From NCBI RefSeq assembly GCF_020283565.1, contig NC_060064.1, positions 5,230,001 to 5,294,000 on the forward strand: 64,000 nt of DNA, in the 5' to 3' direction. Each line of letters opens with the position of its first letter. Within the stretch, counting starts at the first letter, position 1. Shown one piece after another: positions 1-11,109 of the stretch. The notes beneath the pieces are model-generated. The model searched no databases. It was not told the origin of the DNA and saw nothing but the letters and a program-made list of their open reading frames with translations. Made by a program: the position numbers and the translations under genes. Source of the stretch: Trifolium pratense (Eukaryota; Streptophyta; Magnoliopsida; Fabales; Fabaceae).

Positions 1-1621
1 CTACCAGAAACTACTCGCTGAAGCCGCTAACATGAACCGAACCAGAATCTTGGCCTTCAAGAATAAGCCTCCGACACCGGTCGAACTCTTTCCTAGAGGA
101 ATTCTTTCACCTCCTCCTCAATCCAAAACCTCCAAACCCAAACGATGCATTCCTCAGGTTAGATAATCTTATAATCTTTCAGATTCTTGTGTTTTATATA
201 AATCAATGATTAAGTTCTTTCAATTCCTTCTATATTAATTTCACATGTTTTGAATGTGTTTGTGTAAATGATTTTGCAGACTTCTGAGAGGACATTGGAT
301 GCCCCTGATATATTAGATGACTTCTACTTGAATTTATTAGATTGGGGTAGCGGTAATGTCCTTAGTATCGCCCTTGAAAATACCGTTTATCTCTGGAATG
401 CTTCTGATAGTTCCACTTCGGAACTTGTCACTGTGGATGATGAACATGGTCCTGTTACAAGTGTTAGCTGGGCCCCTGATGGTCGCCATTTAGCAGTTGG
501 GTTAAACAATTCCCTTGTCCAGCTTTGGGATACAACTGCTAATAAACAGGTAAATATAATTAACAAGTTTAGGCCTTTTGTTGTTATGGTGCTGTTTGTA
601 TTGTTATTGGTCATACTATGGTGTTGTTTCTATTGTTATTGATCATACTATGGTGTTGTCTGTATTGTTATTGATCATACTATGGTGTTGTCTGTATTGT
701 TATTGATCATACTATGGTGCATAATCAAAATACAAAATAAAATCTCTATGCAGATGTCCTACTTTGGTAGGGCATGGGAGAACAGCATAAGAAAAATAAA
801 ACAATATTGTCCTAATATTTTTAACCAGTCTTTGTATTGTTTCAAATTTGAAATTGTTCTTGATTCTGATGTTTGTTTCATTTTGGTGACTGCAGCTAAG
901 GATATTGAAGGGTGGACACAGAGCAAGAGTGGGTTCACTGGCTTGGAACAATCATATTCTGACAACAGGAGGAATGGATGGTAAAATAGTAAACAATGAT
1001 GTTAGAGTGAGATCTCACATCATTGAAACTTACAGAGGACACAACCAGGAGGTCTGTGGGCTCAATTGGTCACTGTCAGGACGACAATTGGCGAGTGGTG
1101 GAAACGATAATGTTGTTCACATATGGGATAGGTCTGCGGTTTCTTCAAATTCACGTACCCGTTGGCTTCACAGGTTTGAAGAACACACAGCTGCAGTGAA
1201 GGCACTGGCTTGGTGTCCTTTTCAGGCTAATCTATTGGCTTCTGGTGGAGGTGGAGGTGATCATTGCATTAAGCTGTGGAACACACACACGGGTGCGAGA
1301 TTGAATTCTGTTGACACAGGATCTCAAGTATGTGCTCTGCTATGGAACAAGAACGAGCGTGAGCTTCTTAGCTCACATGGTTTCACTGAGAACCAGCTTA
1401 CCCTTTGGAAGTATCCTTCAATGGTGAAGATGGCGGAGCTCAACGGTCATACCTCAAGGGTGCTGTATATGACGCAGAGTCCAGATGGGTGTACTGTTGC
1501 ATCTGCAGCCGCGGATGAGACACTTAGATTTTGGAATGTCTTTGGAACCCCAGCACCACCATGCAAAGCAGCACCAAAGACATATAATGAGCCTTTTGCT
1601 GATTTCAATCGTATCCGTTGA
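1..1621 (+). CDS. CDC20: CDC20 cell-cycle WD40 activator of the anaphase-promoting complex (5' end missing)
   Basis: CDC20 recruits substrates to the APC/C ubiquitin ligase in mitosis. The window holds the last 383 codons as three exons: 1-157, 280-549 and 896-1621, all joined in frame at GT-AG sites. The visible protein starts just before the conserved [15 protein letters not shown] stretch, runs through the seven-bladed WD40 propeller (for example [22 protein letters not shown]) and ends with the C-terminal Ile-Arg pair expected for APC/C docking. The N-terminal C-box/KILR region lies upstream of the window. The sequence is very close to what I recall of Arabidopsis CDC20.1, and no residue looks broken, so this copy should be functional. 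A degraded copy follows about 250 bp downstream. What is inferred: family function; what is seen: open frame, splice sites, IR tail. Confidence 0.95.
582..720 (+). repeat. 32-bp tandem repeat in CDC20 intron 2
   Basis: Units start at about 582, 614, 646, 678 and 710 (partial), period 32 bp, each containing TACTATGGTGTTGT and TTGTTATTGATCA. The first unit is slightly diverged, the later ones almost identical. It lies wholly within the intron and should not affect splicing. The downstream CDC20 pseudogene holds only about one unit here. Confidence 0.9.
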
Positions 1622-1867
1622 AGATTGCAGTATCTAAATGGTAGACATACCCTTAGGGTTTTTTTGGTAGTCCTACCCTATCCTTAGTTTTGTATTAAAT
1701 AGAAATTGCTTAATTTTTTTTTTAATAGTATCCCTATCCCCCGTTCTAGATTTTATAGGTACACGAATGTATAGATACATATACATGCCTATTTTTTTAC
1801 GGGAAGATACATACATACATAACATAAATACATACATTTTTACATTTGCTACACCATCTTGTAAAGC

Positions 1868-2600
1868 CTACTAGAAGCAACTCGCTGAAACCATTAAGAT
1901 CAATGACAGAGCCGTAATCTTGGCCTTCTAGAACAAACCTCCAACACTAGTCGAACTCATCCCCAGATGGATGCCGTTTAGCTATTGATTTGAACAATGC
2001 CCTTGTCCAGCTCTGGGATACCACTGCTGTGCTAATCAGGTAAATAACATAAACACATTTAGGCCTTGCTGTTATATGGTGTTGTTTGTGTTCTTATGGT
2101 TATTCACACAATCAAAGTATACAATCAACTCTCTATTCAAATGTCCTATTTTAGTAGGGTATAGGAGTGTACAGCAGAAACAACACCATAAGAATAGTAA
2201 ACAAATATTGTGCCATTTTTTTTAACCATTCTTTGTATTGTTTCAAACTTGAAATTGTTCTCAGTTCTTGTATGGTTTCATTTTGGTTGCAGCTAAGGAC
2301 ACTGAGGGGTGGGCACAGTGCAGGAGTTGGTTCAGTGGACAGTCATATTCTTAGTTCTGAGTTCTGACTACAGGAGGAATGGATGGTAAAGCAATAAACA
2401 ATGATGTTAGAGTGATATCTCACATCTAATGAGCCCTTTGCTAATTTCAACCCGAGTTGCAATATCCAAAAGAAGATAGCCCTATAAGTTTTGTGCTAAA
2501 AGTAGGTTGTTTAATTCTTTTTTATGGTATCCCCGTTCTAGTTTTTGTAGGTGCACAAATGGATATAGATACATATTGTACCTATTTGTTTATTGTTATA
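1868..2600 (+). pseudogene. CDC20: Collapsed tandem duplicate of CDC20
   Basis: This stretch aligns with the CDC20 gene upstream in the same order. 1868-1970 matches exon 1; at about 1966-1975 it jumps directly into the middle of exon 2; 2039-2290 matches intron 2; 2291-2425 matches the start of exon 3; at about 2427 it jumps to the last codons of exon 3. 2465-2600 then matches the 3' UTR. Stops and frameshifts abound, so it cannot encode a WD40 propeller. Because an intron is retained, the copy arose by DNA duplication and not by retroposition. The first deletion joint falls at a short shared GATGG, consistent with microhomology-mediated deletion. Confidence 0.85.
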
Positions 2601-2659
2601 AAGCAAAGTGTTCCATACATAACTATGAATTAATTAATTGACATGATTGGATTTTTTAT

Positions 2660-2991
2660 GGCTTAACTATACATTTGGTCCCTTACGTTTATTTTAGGAT
2701 TCAATTTGGTCCCTTACGTTTAAAAAGTATCAATTTGGTCCCTTAGGTTTCAAGTTAGTCCTTTCCGTCAATTTTGTCACATGTGGCAGTCAATTTGCAT
2801 ATGTGGACTGACATGTGGCACTTGGACACACTGACACGTGTACTGTTCAAACGGTGTTAGTGACAAAACTAACGGAAAGGACTAACTTGAAACCTAAAAT
2901 AAACATAAGGGACCAAATTGATACTTTTTAAACATAAGGGACCAAATTGAAACATAAAATAAACGTAAGGGATCAAATGTGTAGTTAAGCC
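2660..2991. mobile_element. Mutator-like MITE with long inverted repeats and 9-bp target duplication
   Basis: A 332-bp element flanked on both sides by the perfect 9-mer ATTTTTTAT (2651-2659 and 2992-3000). Its ends are long inverted repeats beginning GGCTTAACTA, each carrying repeated 'tttggtcccttacgttta' motifs, and together they cover most of the element. No coding capacity. A 9-bp duplication plus long terminal inverted repeats is the Mutator/MULE signature; the class is inferred from these ends. Confidence 0.88.
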
Positions 2992-3000
2992 ATTTTTTAT

Positions 3001-3988
3001 TTTCACTTTGATTTTTTATGTTGCTGTTTTTATTGTTCTGGGAAAGCCCATACTCTGCAAGTCGGCTTGTTATATGAGTCAAGTGCATGGATTTAGATTC
3101 TCTGACTTGGTCTTTACATTTATCTGTAAATGGAATCACACTTAGCTTAAACGAAAAGAAATTAAGGGATTCCAAATTTTGGAAATTCAGGGACTTAAAA
3201 AGTTATGAGTTACGACTCTTAATAGCAATTCTATTTTTTTGGGTGAAAGCTGACATTTTCTTATATTGAAAATGGGGATCATTTATCAAAGGAAGGCCAT
3301 GATGATGTTTTTTCTCCCACTGATAAATGTTACAAACTTTTTCTCATAATAGACAATGGTTCTTAAAAAAATAATGTGTTAATGTTAATGGTAAATTAGT
3401 GTTAATGTGTTATTTATTAAAGGGGAAGAAAAGAAAAAAATTGCATTGAAAAAACAAAAATTTAAATTTTTAAGATGTTGACTTCACAAATTTCAAGATA
3501 ATAATACTATTTTTAGTTACCTTAATCAGTGCCCCGGGGGCACCGGTTAGCATTTTCCTTTATTAAAACACACTTATTAGTTATAGTTTTTTTTATCAAG
3601 TATTAATTTCACTCTTGATCTTAAGGTGAATAATTAGGGTGTTTGGTGTTCGAACTTGACACCTATATATATAATTTGATATTTCCATCAACCGGGTTAA
3701 ATTCAACTATACCATATTAGTTATAATAAGTGAAGTAGTAGTTAAGTGGAATGATTGAAATCCATAAATAAGAGTATATTTGAGTCATTCCAACTTTTAT
3801 ATTCCTCACAAAAATTATCTTATCACTTCATTTAAGCCTAATGTTTAAGGAGTTTATAGAAAGAAATGTCTTGAAAATTGTCAAAGGGCACTCTATTACA
3901 CTTTATATGTAAAAAATTATCTCCTTTAATTCCTAAATAATGCCCTAAAGGCACTCTATTTTCCTTATTGTAGTCATTTTGTAGTACT
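3001..3988. other. Intergenic, AT-rich, with a lone MITE end
   Basis: No gene is supported. The segment at about 3521-3562 (CTTAATCAGTGCCCC...GGTTAGCATTTTCC) matches one terminal inverted repeat of the complete element at 15424-15598, and the 80 bp before it resemble that element's interior. It is therefore probably a truncated copy starting near 3435. The rest is low-complexity AT sequence. Confidence 0.6.
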
Positions 3989-3996
3989 ACCATTGG

Positions 3997-4778
3997 TAGG
4001 GGTGTACATGGGTTGGGCAAATCCGGTCGACCCGGTCAAACCCACCCAACCCAACCCAAAAAAGTGGGTTGAGTCGGGCAAGTGGGTGGATATGGATTTC
4101 AAAAATGAAAAACCCATTAAAAAAATTGGGTTTCGGGTAAAACCGGACCCAACCCAAAAAACCCACTAACCCACTAGTGCTATGTTTCTTGAAATTTTTT
4201 TATGAAAATACTAAAGATTTTTTCATTTGATTATTAAATATTTTTTATATTGAAAATGAGTTATACTATTTTTTACGAAAATAAAAAAGATTGAATAATT
4301 TTTATAAACAAATATGATAACTTTTCGCATTATTTTTTAAAAATTTAAAAAATTTGAATAATTTTCATAAACAAATATAGTGATTCATGGTTTAGTCATT
4401 TGATATTAAAAAAAGCAAAAAAATCATTTGGATAACACGCTATTCAGCCCGTAAATTAGTAGATTTACACACAAAAATGGGTGATTATTTTTTATAGTGA
4501 AAAAAAGTTACCCTATTTTTCAAGAAGATACATTGATTGAGTTATTTTTTATGAGAAAATATGATGATTCAATATTTAGATATTTAATAAAAAAATAGAA
4601 AAATAATTTGGGTAACCCACAACCCAACCCAATCCAACCCGGAAATTAGTGGATTTACCCAACCCGGCCCAATGTTATAACGGGTTGTTATTTTACTAAA
4701 CCCAACCAGGAGTACCATATGTGGTTTGGGTTTTGGTTTTGGCCAAACCCAACCCAATCCGGCCCACGTACACCCCTA
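3997..4778. mobile_element. Non-autonomous hAT-type element (782 bp)
   Basis: Flanked by the perfect 8-mer ACCATTGG (3989-3996 and 4779-4786). The terminal inverted repeats are TAGGGGTGTACATGGG and CCCACGTACACCCCTA (two mismatches), followed inward by CCCAACCC/GGGTTGGG-rich subterminal repeats on both sides and an AT-rich centre. There is no transposase. An 8-bp target duplication with TAGGGG ends identifies the hAT superfamily. Confidence 0.9.
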
Positions 4779-4786
4779 ACCATTGG

Positions 4787-6044
4787 TGGTGTGTATTGCC
4801 ATCTTAGAAAACTACACCAATTGATTTGATTTTATAGAATACTACACCAATTATGCACCGTTTGATCTTAATACAACAAGTATCGACGATATATTATCTA
4901 AGTGTATGAGATTCTTATTTTGACGACATGCAATTCAAATATCTTCTATAGTAATTGAATTTCAAATAGCGGCTTGTGAAGTTATGTTATCTGGTAGTGG
5001 CTTGTTTCTTTCGTTGGACATTAATATGGAGTTCGGCCACAAGATCAATACAATTTGATCAAAAAATTAATTCACTTATAAATCAAACTCGAATACTCCT
5101 AAATGATCTATTTGTTGATTAAACTCATTAACCACTTGAGCAGATTGTTTTAAATGGTTTGATTATAATTTTATCAATTTTAAAATGTATACGGAGGGAG
5201 TTCCTTCCTGTGTACATTTAACATGAAATTGAGCATTTGACACATCCACCTTTAAAAGTTAAAACCAGATCTCTATTTTTATTGAATTTTTTAATTTTTC
5301 AATCCAAGAAATCAGATTTCACCGGATGATTATTTGATGGGAGAGAATCCAAGTTGAACCATAAGTTTCACTCGTTCATTCGATCTTATTAAGTTTTTTA
5401 AGAATTGATTTATGTATATCCTTTCTAGAATTACATAAATATAGTAAAAGTTTATTTGTTTATTTTTTGCATTGGCTATTCTTGACCAAATTAAACAAAT
5501 AATTGACTATTCTTTTTTTACATAATTGACCATTCCAAATACAAAATTATTCACTTAATATACCCAGTTTTAAAAGACATATATCCGAGTGAGATATAGA
5601 TTCAAAGTTGAAAAAATTAGATAAATCCACTAGTCACTCTATGTACCCAAAATTAACAAAATATAAAAATAAAAAAAAATAAAAAAAAAAAAACACTTCC
5701 GTTTCACTATTTGAGGATTTTTTCCCTAACTTGGCGTCAATGCATTATTAAAAATAGATAAGACAAAATCAAAGAAAGATTTTGTGTCCTAAAATATCGT
5801 TCATTCCTCTTTCATATAAAGCACAACTACCAACAAATCACTAGATATTCGTAATTCTTTTCATCATCATATCATTTTCTTGCATATGCAAAATGATTCT
5901 TCCTCTCTTTAATTCTTCCAAATCCTACTTACCCATTTCCATATTTTTCTCTATAATGACACATAATGTTTACATTCATATATCCATATAACACAATCCA
6001 AAATTAATTTGATTATTGCCCATGTAACAAATTGAAAAAAAAAA
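4787..6044. other. Intergenic and promoter region of the 6045 gene
   Basis: AT-rich sequence with no supported gene. A Stowaway-like terminal motif (ACGGAGGGAGT) sits alone at about 5191. A TATA-like CATATAAAG near 5813 lies about 230 bp upstream of the start codon of the next gene and is a plausible core promoter, which would imply a fairly long 5' leader. Confidence 0.4.
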
Positions 6045-6594
6045 ATGGAAAGTTCAATGAGATTAGGATTAATGGCTGTTTTTGCTGTATCCGGAAGCAT
6101 GGTTTTATTGGCTCATCAAGTTCATAAACGTATACTATCTAATTTCATGAAGAAATTTGAGTTTGAAATGAGTGGTATCATATACCCAAAAAAATTCAAC
6201 GGTATTATATTTTCATTCTTCTTTATTTTTTTTCACTTGAATTATATTATACTTTTTTTTTATGATCACATGAATTATGAATTACTTATTACATGGTTGA
6301 AAAACATTAGTTTTTTATTTGTGTTTGTTACAAGGTCATGAAAAACATCATCATATAAAGAAAAAGGTGCGGTTTGCAAAACATGAGATGGAACTTCCAA
6401 TGGAGAACAAGAGTTACATTAATCGTAGCAATGTGATAATGGCACAAAGGGTGAGGGCTGAACAAATTTGGGTCATGGAGAATGCTCAGAAACGTGGACC
6501 TAAATTAGAGGACACTATGCCTCTTAATAGGGCAGTTTTATATAGGGGTCTTATGAAATATGGGCATAGGGCTCCTGGAAGATTTCGTCTTTGA
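6045..6594 (+). CDS. Small plant protein of unknown function with N-terminal membrane segment
   Basis: Two exons, 6045-6174 and 6335-6594, join in phase 1 (GT-AG) to give 129 residues. Residues about 7-24 form one hydrophobic helix (LGLMAVFAVSGSMVLLAH), probably a membrane anchor or signal anchor. A basic, histidine-containing linker follows, then KKKVRFAKHEMELPMENKSY, which resembles the conserved KKVRFA-D...N-K-Y motif I recall in a family of short uncharacterised plant 'transmembrane proteins'. The C-terminal half is basic and tyrosine/arginine-rich. Start choice: first ATG, preceded by an A-run, good context. No function is assigned. The exon junction gives a continuous frame, which supports a real gene. 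Confidence 0.75.
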
Positions 6595-6789
6595 TTACTT
6601 TCTATAAGAAAAAAAATATATAGTCTATATATAGAGTATAGACTATGCATGGTTCATGTAAATACGATTACTTGTGTGATTTTTTGATTTTGTAAGATTT
6701 GTGTAAAGGGTGGTAACAAATTTGGATTGTATATATTAATGTAATATAAATTAATAAATTATGTTTGTTCTATCATAAATTAAATACTC

Positions 6790-7180
6790 TTTCAAAACAT
6801 GTTTGTCACACCCGTTATTGAACCGGATGTTATTTTAGTCTTCCAAATGATGTGGTTGAATGATGTACCGTCTAAGATAGGCATATTTGATTGAAGATTG
6901 TTTTTAGCAAAATTGTCAACGCGGGCGGCATTAGCTAGTCGGAGAGTTATTACAAACTCCCATGAGCTATGTTGTATTTTCTGTTTTCGCAAGATTGCAC
7001 ATCTTAATCATGTGCTCTTCAGTTGTCAATTCTTCCAACAAGTGTGGAGGAGAAAGAAAAATCTTGGATGCAGTGGATACTATCCTTTCCGAAGAAAGGT
7101 GGAATCACTTCAATTTGTTTGGTACCTCAGTCAAACATAAGAAAGTGGCAAAGGTTCCTCACTTGGTAAAGAAGTATTAA
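6790..7180 (+). pseudogene. LINE remnant: reverse-transcriptase zinc-binding (zf-RVT) region
   Basis: Translation of about 6850-7060 reads NDVPSKIGIFD-stop-RLFLAKLSTRAA, then CCIFC, then HVLFSCQFFQQVWRR. This is the pattern of the zf-RVT domain at the end of plant non-LTR retrotransposon polyproteins (VPSK...F-WRL...L-TR...C-FC...H-LFSC-F...VW). A stop codon replaces the usual Trp of FAWRL, so it is dead. No other part of the polyprotein adjoins it. Confidence 0.75.
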
Positions 7181-7789
7181 TATATGGAGAATTATTATTT
7201 TCATTCATAATAATAGGGAGTATTAATATACAACATATTGCCAACGTATATATGTTTCTTTTGGCAAGTAAGTAATTGCAAATAATTACATAATAATAAC
7301 AATGATATGTAATGATATTATAATAATTGATAGTTGACTTGGTTAGGTAGTTAATACTCCTATACTTTGTTCCTCAAAGACAACAATGTGAAGTAGATAT
7401 AAGGGATTATGGCAAATCTTTATGAAGGAAAATTATTCATAGGAGTACGATCTTTCGGTATGTTGTCGCCACCCCCAACCATAGTGTAATAAATAAAGAA
7501 TTTATCTAACGCAACAAAAATAAAAGGAATTATCAAACGCATCACACCTTTTTAAAAAATCAATTTATATATTCAAAGTTATTTTGTCACCGTACAATTC
7601 TCAATTTGGTCTCTCTCAATTTTCTCTCGATGTTTCTCATAAAAATAAAACTCAACTTAATGTATTATACTAGTTTGAGCCACAGAAAAATTGTGAGATC
7701 TTTAAATAATACGTATGAGAGAACATATGAACAAATGATGTATTATTCTATTTGGATGTCTCGTCAACCGTCAACCGTCAACGCGTATT
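7181..7789. other. Intergenic, between two LINE fragments
   Basis: AT-rich sequence without recognisable domains. It may be further decayed LINE or an insertion separating the zf-RVT and RNase H pieces; I see no clear element ends. Confidence 0.4.
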
Positions 7790-8154
7790 GTTATTAGTGC
7801 CTAAATTTGGCACAATGGGTCTTAATATAGATGGTACTCATGGTAGTACTAGTCTGTTCCTTGAATCCAATTTATGTTGTTTTGGGAAGGAGTTTCTGCT
7901 CATCACCGCTTTGCGAATGAAATTTTAAGAATTCATTAACTTCTTGCTAGAGATTGAGATGTTGTGGTTGCGTGTGCGGATGTGTTGACTAAAATGGGTG
8001 CTCTTTCTAACTCGCTTTTAGCGACAATTTATACGCCTCCTAGTGATCTTTCCACGCCTCTTCTCGTTGATGCGCGGAGTGTAGTTTTTATTCGGGAGTA
8101 GTTTGTTTTGTTTTTCTTTATTTTCTCTATTATAACTCAAAAAAAAAAAAAAAT
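7790..8154 (+). pseudogene. LINE remnant: RNase H-like tail with poly-A end
   Basis: Around 7797 the frame reads FGTMGLNIDGTHGSTS, the start of the RNase H domain (L-N-x-DG) found at the C-terminus of plant LINEs. About 7905-8100 reads HRFANEIL... then VVVACADVLTKMGALSNSLLAT and LLVDARSVVFIRE, a typical LINE C-terminus. In-frame stops interrupt it. A 15-base A-run at about 8139-8153 is a plausible LINE poly-A tail, which fixes the orientation. Confidence 0.7.
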
Positions 8155-8194
8155 TGGTTTGGCAATATCATCTATGGTCATACTGGATCTTTAA

Positions 8195-8745
8195 TAGGGA
8201 TGACAATGGGTGCCCATGGATGCGGGTTTGACACTTACCAAACCCACACCAGAAATTATCACCCAAACCCAAACCCAAAGGCTGTTCGGATGGCAAAACA
8301 ACACTCACGCCCACACCCATTGGGTTCGGGTTTTTTCCACCCAAACCCAAACCCGCAACACATTTGAAAATAATTTGCAAATTTAAGAAATTAAATTCCA
8401 ACATAGACTTTGAATTAAATTACAAATAAAATTAAGGTTTTCCAAGGATATTCAAACATAGACTTTCAAGAAATTACAACATAGACTTTCAAGAAATTAA
8501 ATTACAACTAAAATTTAAGGTCTTCCAAGGAAATTGAGGGAGACTATGGGGGTAATTAGGTAATTATAAAATATTTCGGATGGGTTTATGAGTTTCGGGT
8601 GTGGGTTTGACTGATACCAAACCCACACTCATATTATTGGGTGTCACCCGAACTCAAACCCAAACTCAGTCAAATCGGGTTTCGCCCGTTGACTTGGGTT
8701 TGGATTCGAGTGGGTCTCTCGGGTTTAAGTTTTTTGTCATCCCTA
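8195..8745 (-). mobile_element. hAT-type MITE, family A copy 1 (551 bp)
   Basis: Flanked by the perfect 8-mer ATCTTTAA (8187-8194, 8746-8753). Ends are TAGGGATGACAA and TTGTCATCCCTA. The subterminal regions are rich in GGGTTTGGG/CCCAAACCC motifs and the core has repeats of CATAGACTTTCAAGAAATTA. It is inverted relative to copies at 11989 and 16267. It lacks a transposase; chance open frames inside are not genes. Confidence 0.92.
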
Positions 8746-8845
8746 ATCTTTAATGCATATGGATTTCTTGGCAACATTAATAGCTAATTTTCTAGCTAAG
8801 AAAGGTGCTCCGAGTGGTAGTGGTCTTTGTATTTTTTTTTTTTTG
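8746..8845 (+). pseudogene. Possible LINE C-terminal fragment beside the MITE
   Basis: Reads MDFLATLIANFLAKKGAPSG, resembling the final helix of LINE RNase H domains (A-x-x-LAKKGA), followed by a T-run (about 8830-8844). It continues sequence that lay next to 8194 before the MITE inserted. Short, so uncertain. Confidence 0.4.
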
Positions 8846-10488
8846 ACACAAGTGTTCTTGTTATCTTAATTTTACATCACATTTCATTTTTTATTTTTAA
8901 TTTTACATCCAGACCTTTGAATTTTTGACAATGTGTCATATTAAGCATAATACAAATGGAATATTCTGTTGAAATTGTTGTAACAATCATATATATTTAT
9001 TTCTACGTTCCCGGTTTTCCATGGGCTAGGCCATCATAAACATCTTTAATTAGAGACAGATTAAGTTTCCCCCCATCCATTATCCAACTTCTCAAAAAAG
9101 ATAATTTAGTTTTGATTATTCAAACTCAAGTCACTTTCAAATCTCAATCCAAATAGAAGCTAAGGCCATACTTACCAATAAACACATATATAGAAGTCAA
9201 ATTAATCTACATAGCAAAGAGGTTTATGATTTTTGCCTTAAAAAGAGTTGATTTTTTTGTGTGTGTAAACATCATTAAAAATATCAAATGAAAGTTAAAG
9301 ATGAACAAATGTCTTTAGAAAATTAATTAATTCCGGGCCCAAACGGGACGCGTGGTAGACGTTGAATTGCAATAGATAAGGACGTTTTATTTGTTCATAG
9401 GTTATGCAAAAGTCCACTTGTACATACATAACTCATTCTTTAATCTTGTATGTCTCTTTCCCTCCACATTTGAGCTCCCACGTATTCATTATTTTAGATT
9501 ATACTACCTCTACCAAAAACTTTTTTTATAATAACAACCTCTACTAAAAACTTATTCTATCCTTAAAAATATGAGCATTTATAAGGTCATTTATAGGTAT
9601 ATATTATTATTATCATATAGTATCTGCAAGCCAGAACTACATGACTCTGATGGTGAGATCTGAAATGATTATAGTGGTGATATAATTTAGGTACGACATC
9701 TCACGGTAGAAAAGGTACATGTAAGATATGTTGACAGTTCTACGCTTAAATCAGCATATGATCAAGGATGAAAGTGAAATGTGATTGATTTGTGTATCTT
9801 TGCGTCAAAGTTTGTCTTTATATAATGGATACGTTTGTGCTAGCTTGCAACAGTTGTCATTAAGGGTGATGATAGCCGTTGAGATGCATGAGGGGTAAAG
9901 TAGCTAACTTATCCGTCATCATAGGCTTGCGTGAGAAGTCTTCATAGATAAATAGATTTGGGCTCGATCAAGTGCATTTGAACCATGTATATTGGGTCTT
10001 GACATAGTTTGGAACACTATACATAAAATATCGTGTAAGTGTTTTTATTTACCAAAACATTTTCTCCATAAGAGTAAAATATCGTGTAAGTGTTTATATT
10101 TACCAAATTAAATAAAGAAAAATCGTATACCAAAAAAAAATAGAGAACAATCAATATGAACATAACTCAATTAATAGAAACATTGTTGTATGTAATATAC
10201 ATGAACCAATGAATTTTTTTTTGTTGTAAACCGGATATCCTCTGCACGCAACTGGAAAAAACTAATCCTTGAATCTTGTGGAACCAAAACAACTCTTACA
10301 TATACACAACTTAATTTTTCTTTTATCGGTTAGAAACACAACTTAATTTAAGATTTTTTCATTTAATATTTTTCATATGAAGTTAGATATTTTTTTTTTA
10401 TTTGAGGTGGTGTATATATCCATCCAAAAGAATGATTAAGCTAATGCTAATTACGTAAGGAAGAGAATAAGCCAAATAAATTGAGTAA
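8846..10488. other. Intergenic, no gene seen
   Basis: AT-rich. The block 9640-10010 has a more balanced base composition than its surroundings and could be an old retroelement or LTR fragment, but I find no domain or matching ends. A local direct repeat (AAAATATCGTGTAAGTGTTT) occurs at about 10026 and 10076. Confidence 0.4.
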
Positions 10489-11109
10489 ATGCTCTCCACC
10501 ACAATCCACATCATTTCCCAACTTAAAAATACAAATAAAATCCTCAAAACTCAAACTTCCTTCCACATCTCACGCCTCTTTCCCATTAACGTTAAAAATA
10601 CATCTCTAAGCTTACTCTGTTGTCCCTCATTTGTAGGACTCCACCCTAAAAATCCCTTCTTCTTCTTTCTTTACCCTAAAATTGGCTTTCACCACCTCAA
10701 TCTCTCTCTTTCTTCCTTCTTTATAACACATTTTCAATCTCAACTTCCTCATTCAATTTTTTTCTTCTTCTTTTTTTTTTTTTTTTTGTTGTCTTTCTCA
10801 ACCATGAAACAAGAACCAAACTTTTCTCTCTAGTTTCATCAACATAAAAGTGGTGTGGGTGTGGATCTTTTTTTCTCCATTTTTTCAATTTTTTCTACCT
10901 CATTTCTTCTTGAATTGAGGATCCACACCCACCCATTTCATCTTTTTTCCTCTCAACCTAAAGAGTGTTCTCTCTTTTCATCTTTTTCTCAAGAAACAAA
11001 AACAACCCACATCAATAATCACATCAAGTTTCAATCTTTTTCAAACTTTCTCAACTGGGTTTCAATTTTACACAAACCCCATAAAAAAAAATAGTAAATT
11101 TGTACAAAA
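10489..11109 (+). promoter_or_regulatory. Pyrimidine-rich upstream region and 5' leader of the 11110 gene
   Basis: Strongly CT-rich on the + strand, including a T-run near 10770-10787 and many CTTTCTTC/CTCTCTC tracts, which is common in plant 5' leaders and core promoters. The small open frames here (10489-10833, 10855-11094) reflect composition bias and are not annotated as genes. No clear TATA box could be fixed. Confidence 0.4.

Noticed and set aside
8168..8404. Minus-strand frame with GLGLGGKNPNPMG
   Set aside because: It is translation of the GGGTTTGGG-rich end of a hAT MITE, and similar frames occur in each copy.
10489..11094. Two + strand open frames of 114 and 79 codons
   Set aside because: They are CT-rich leader sequence of the following gene; the residues (Phe, Ser, Leu, His) only reflect composition.
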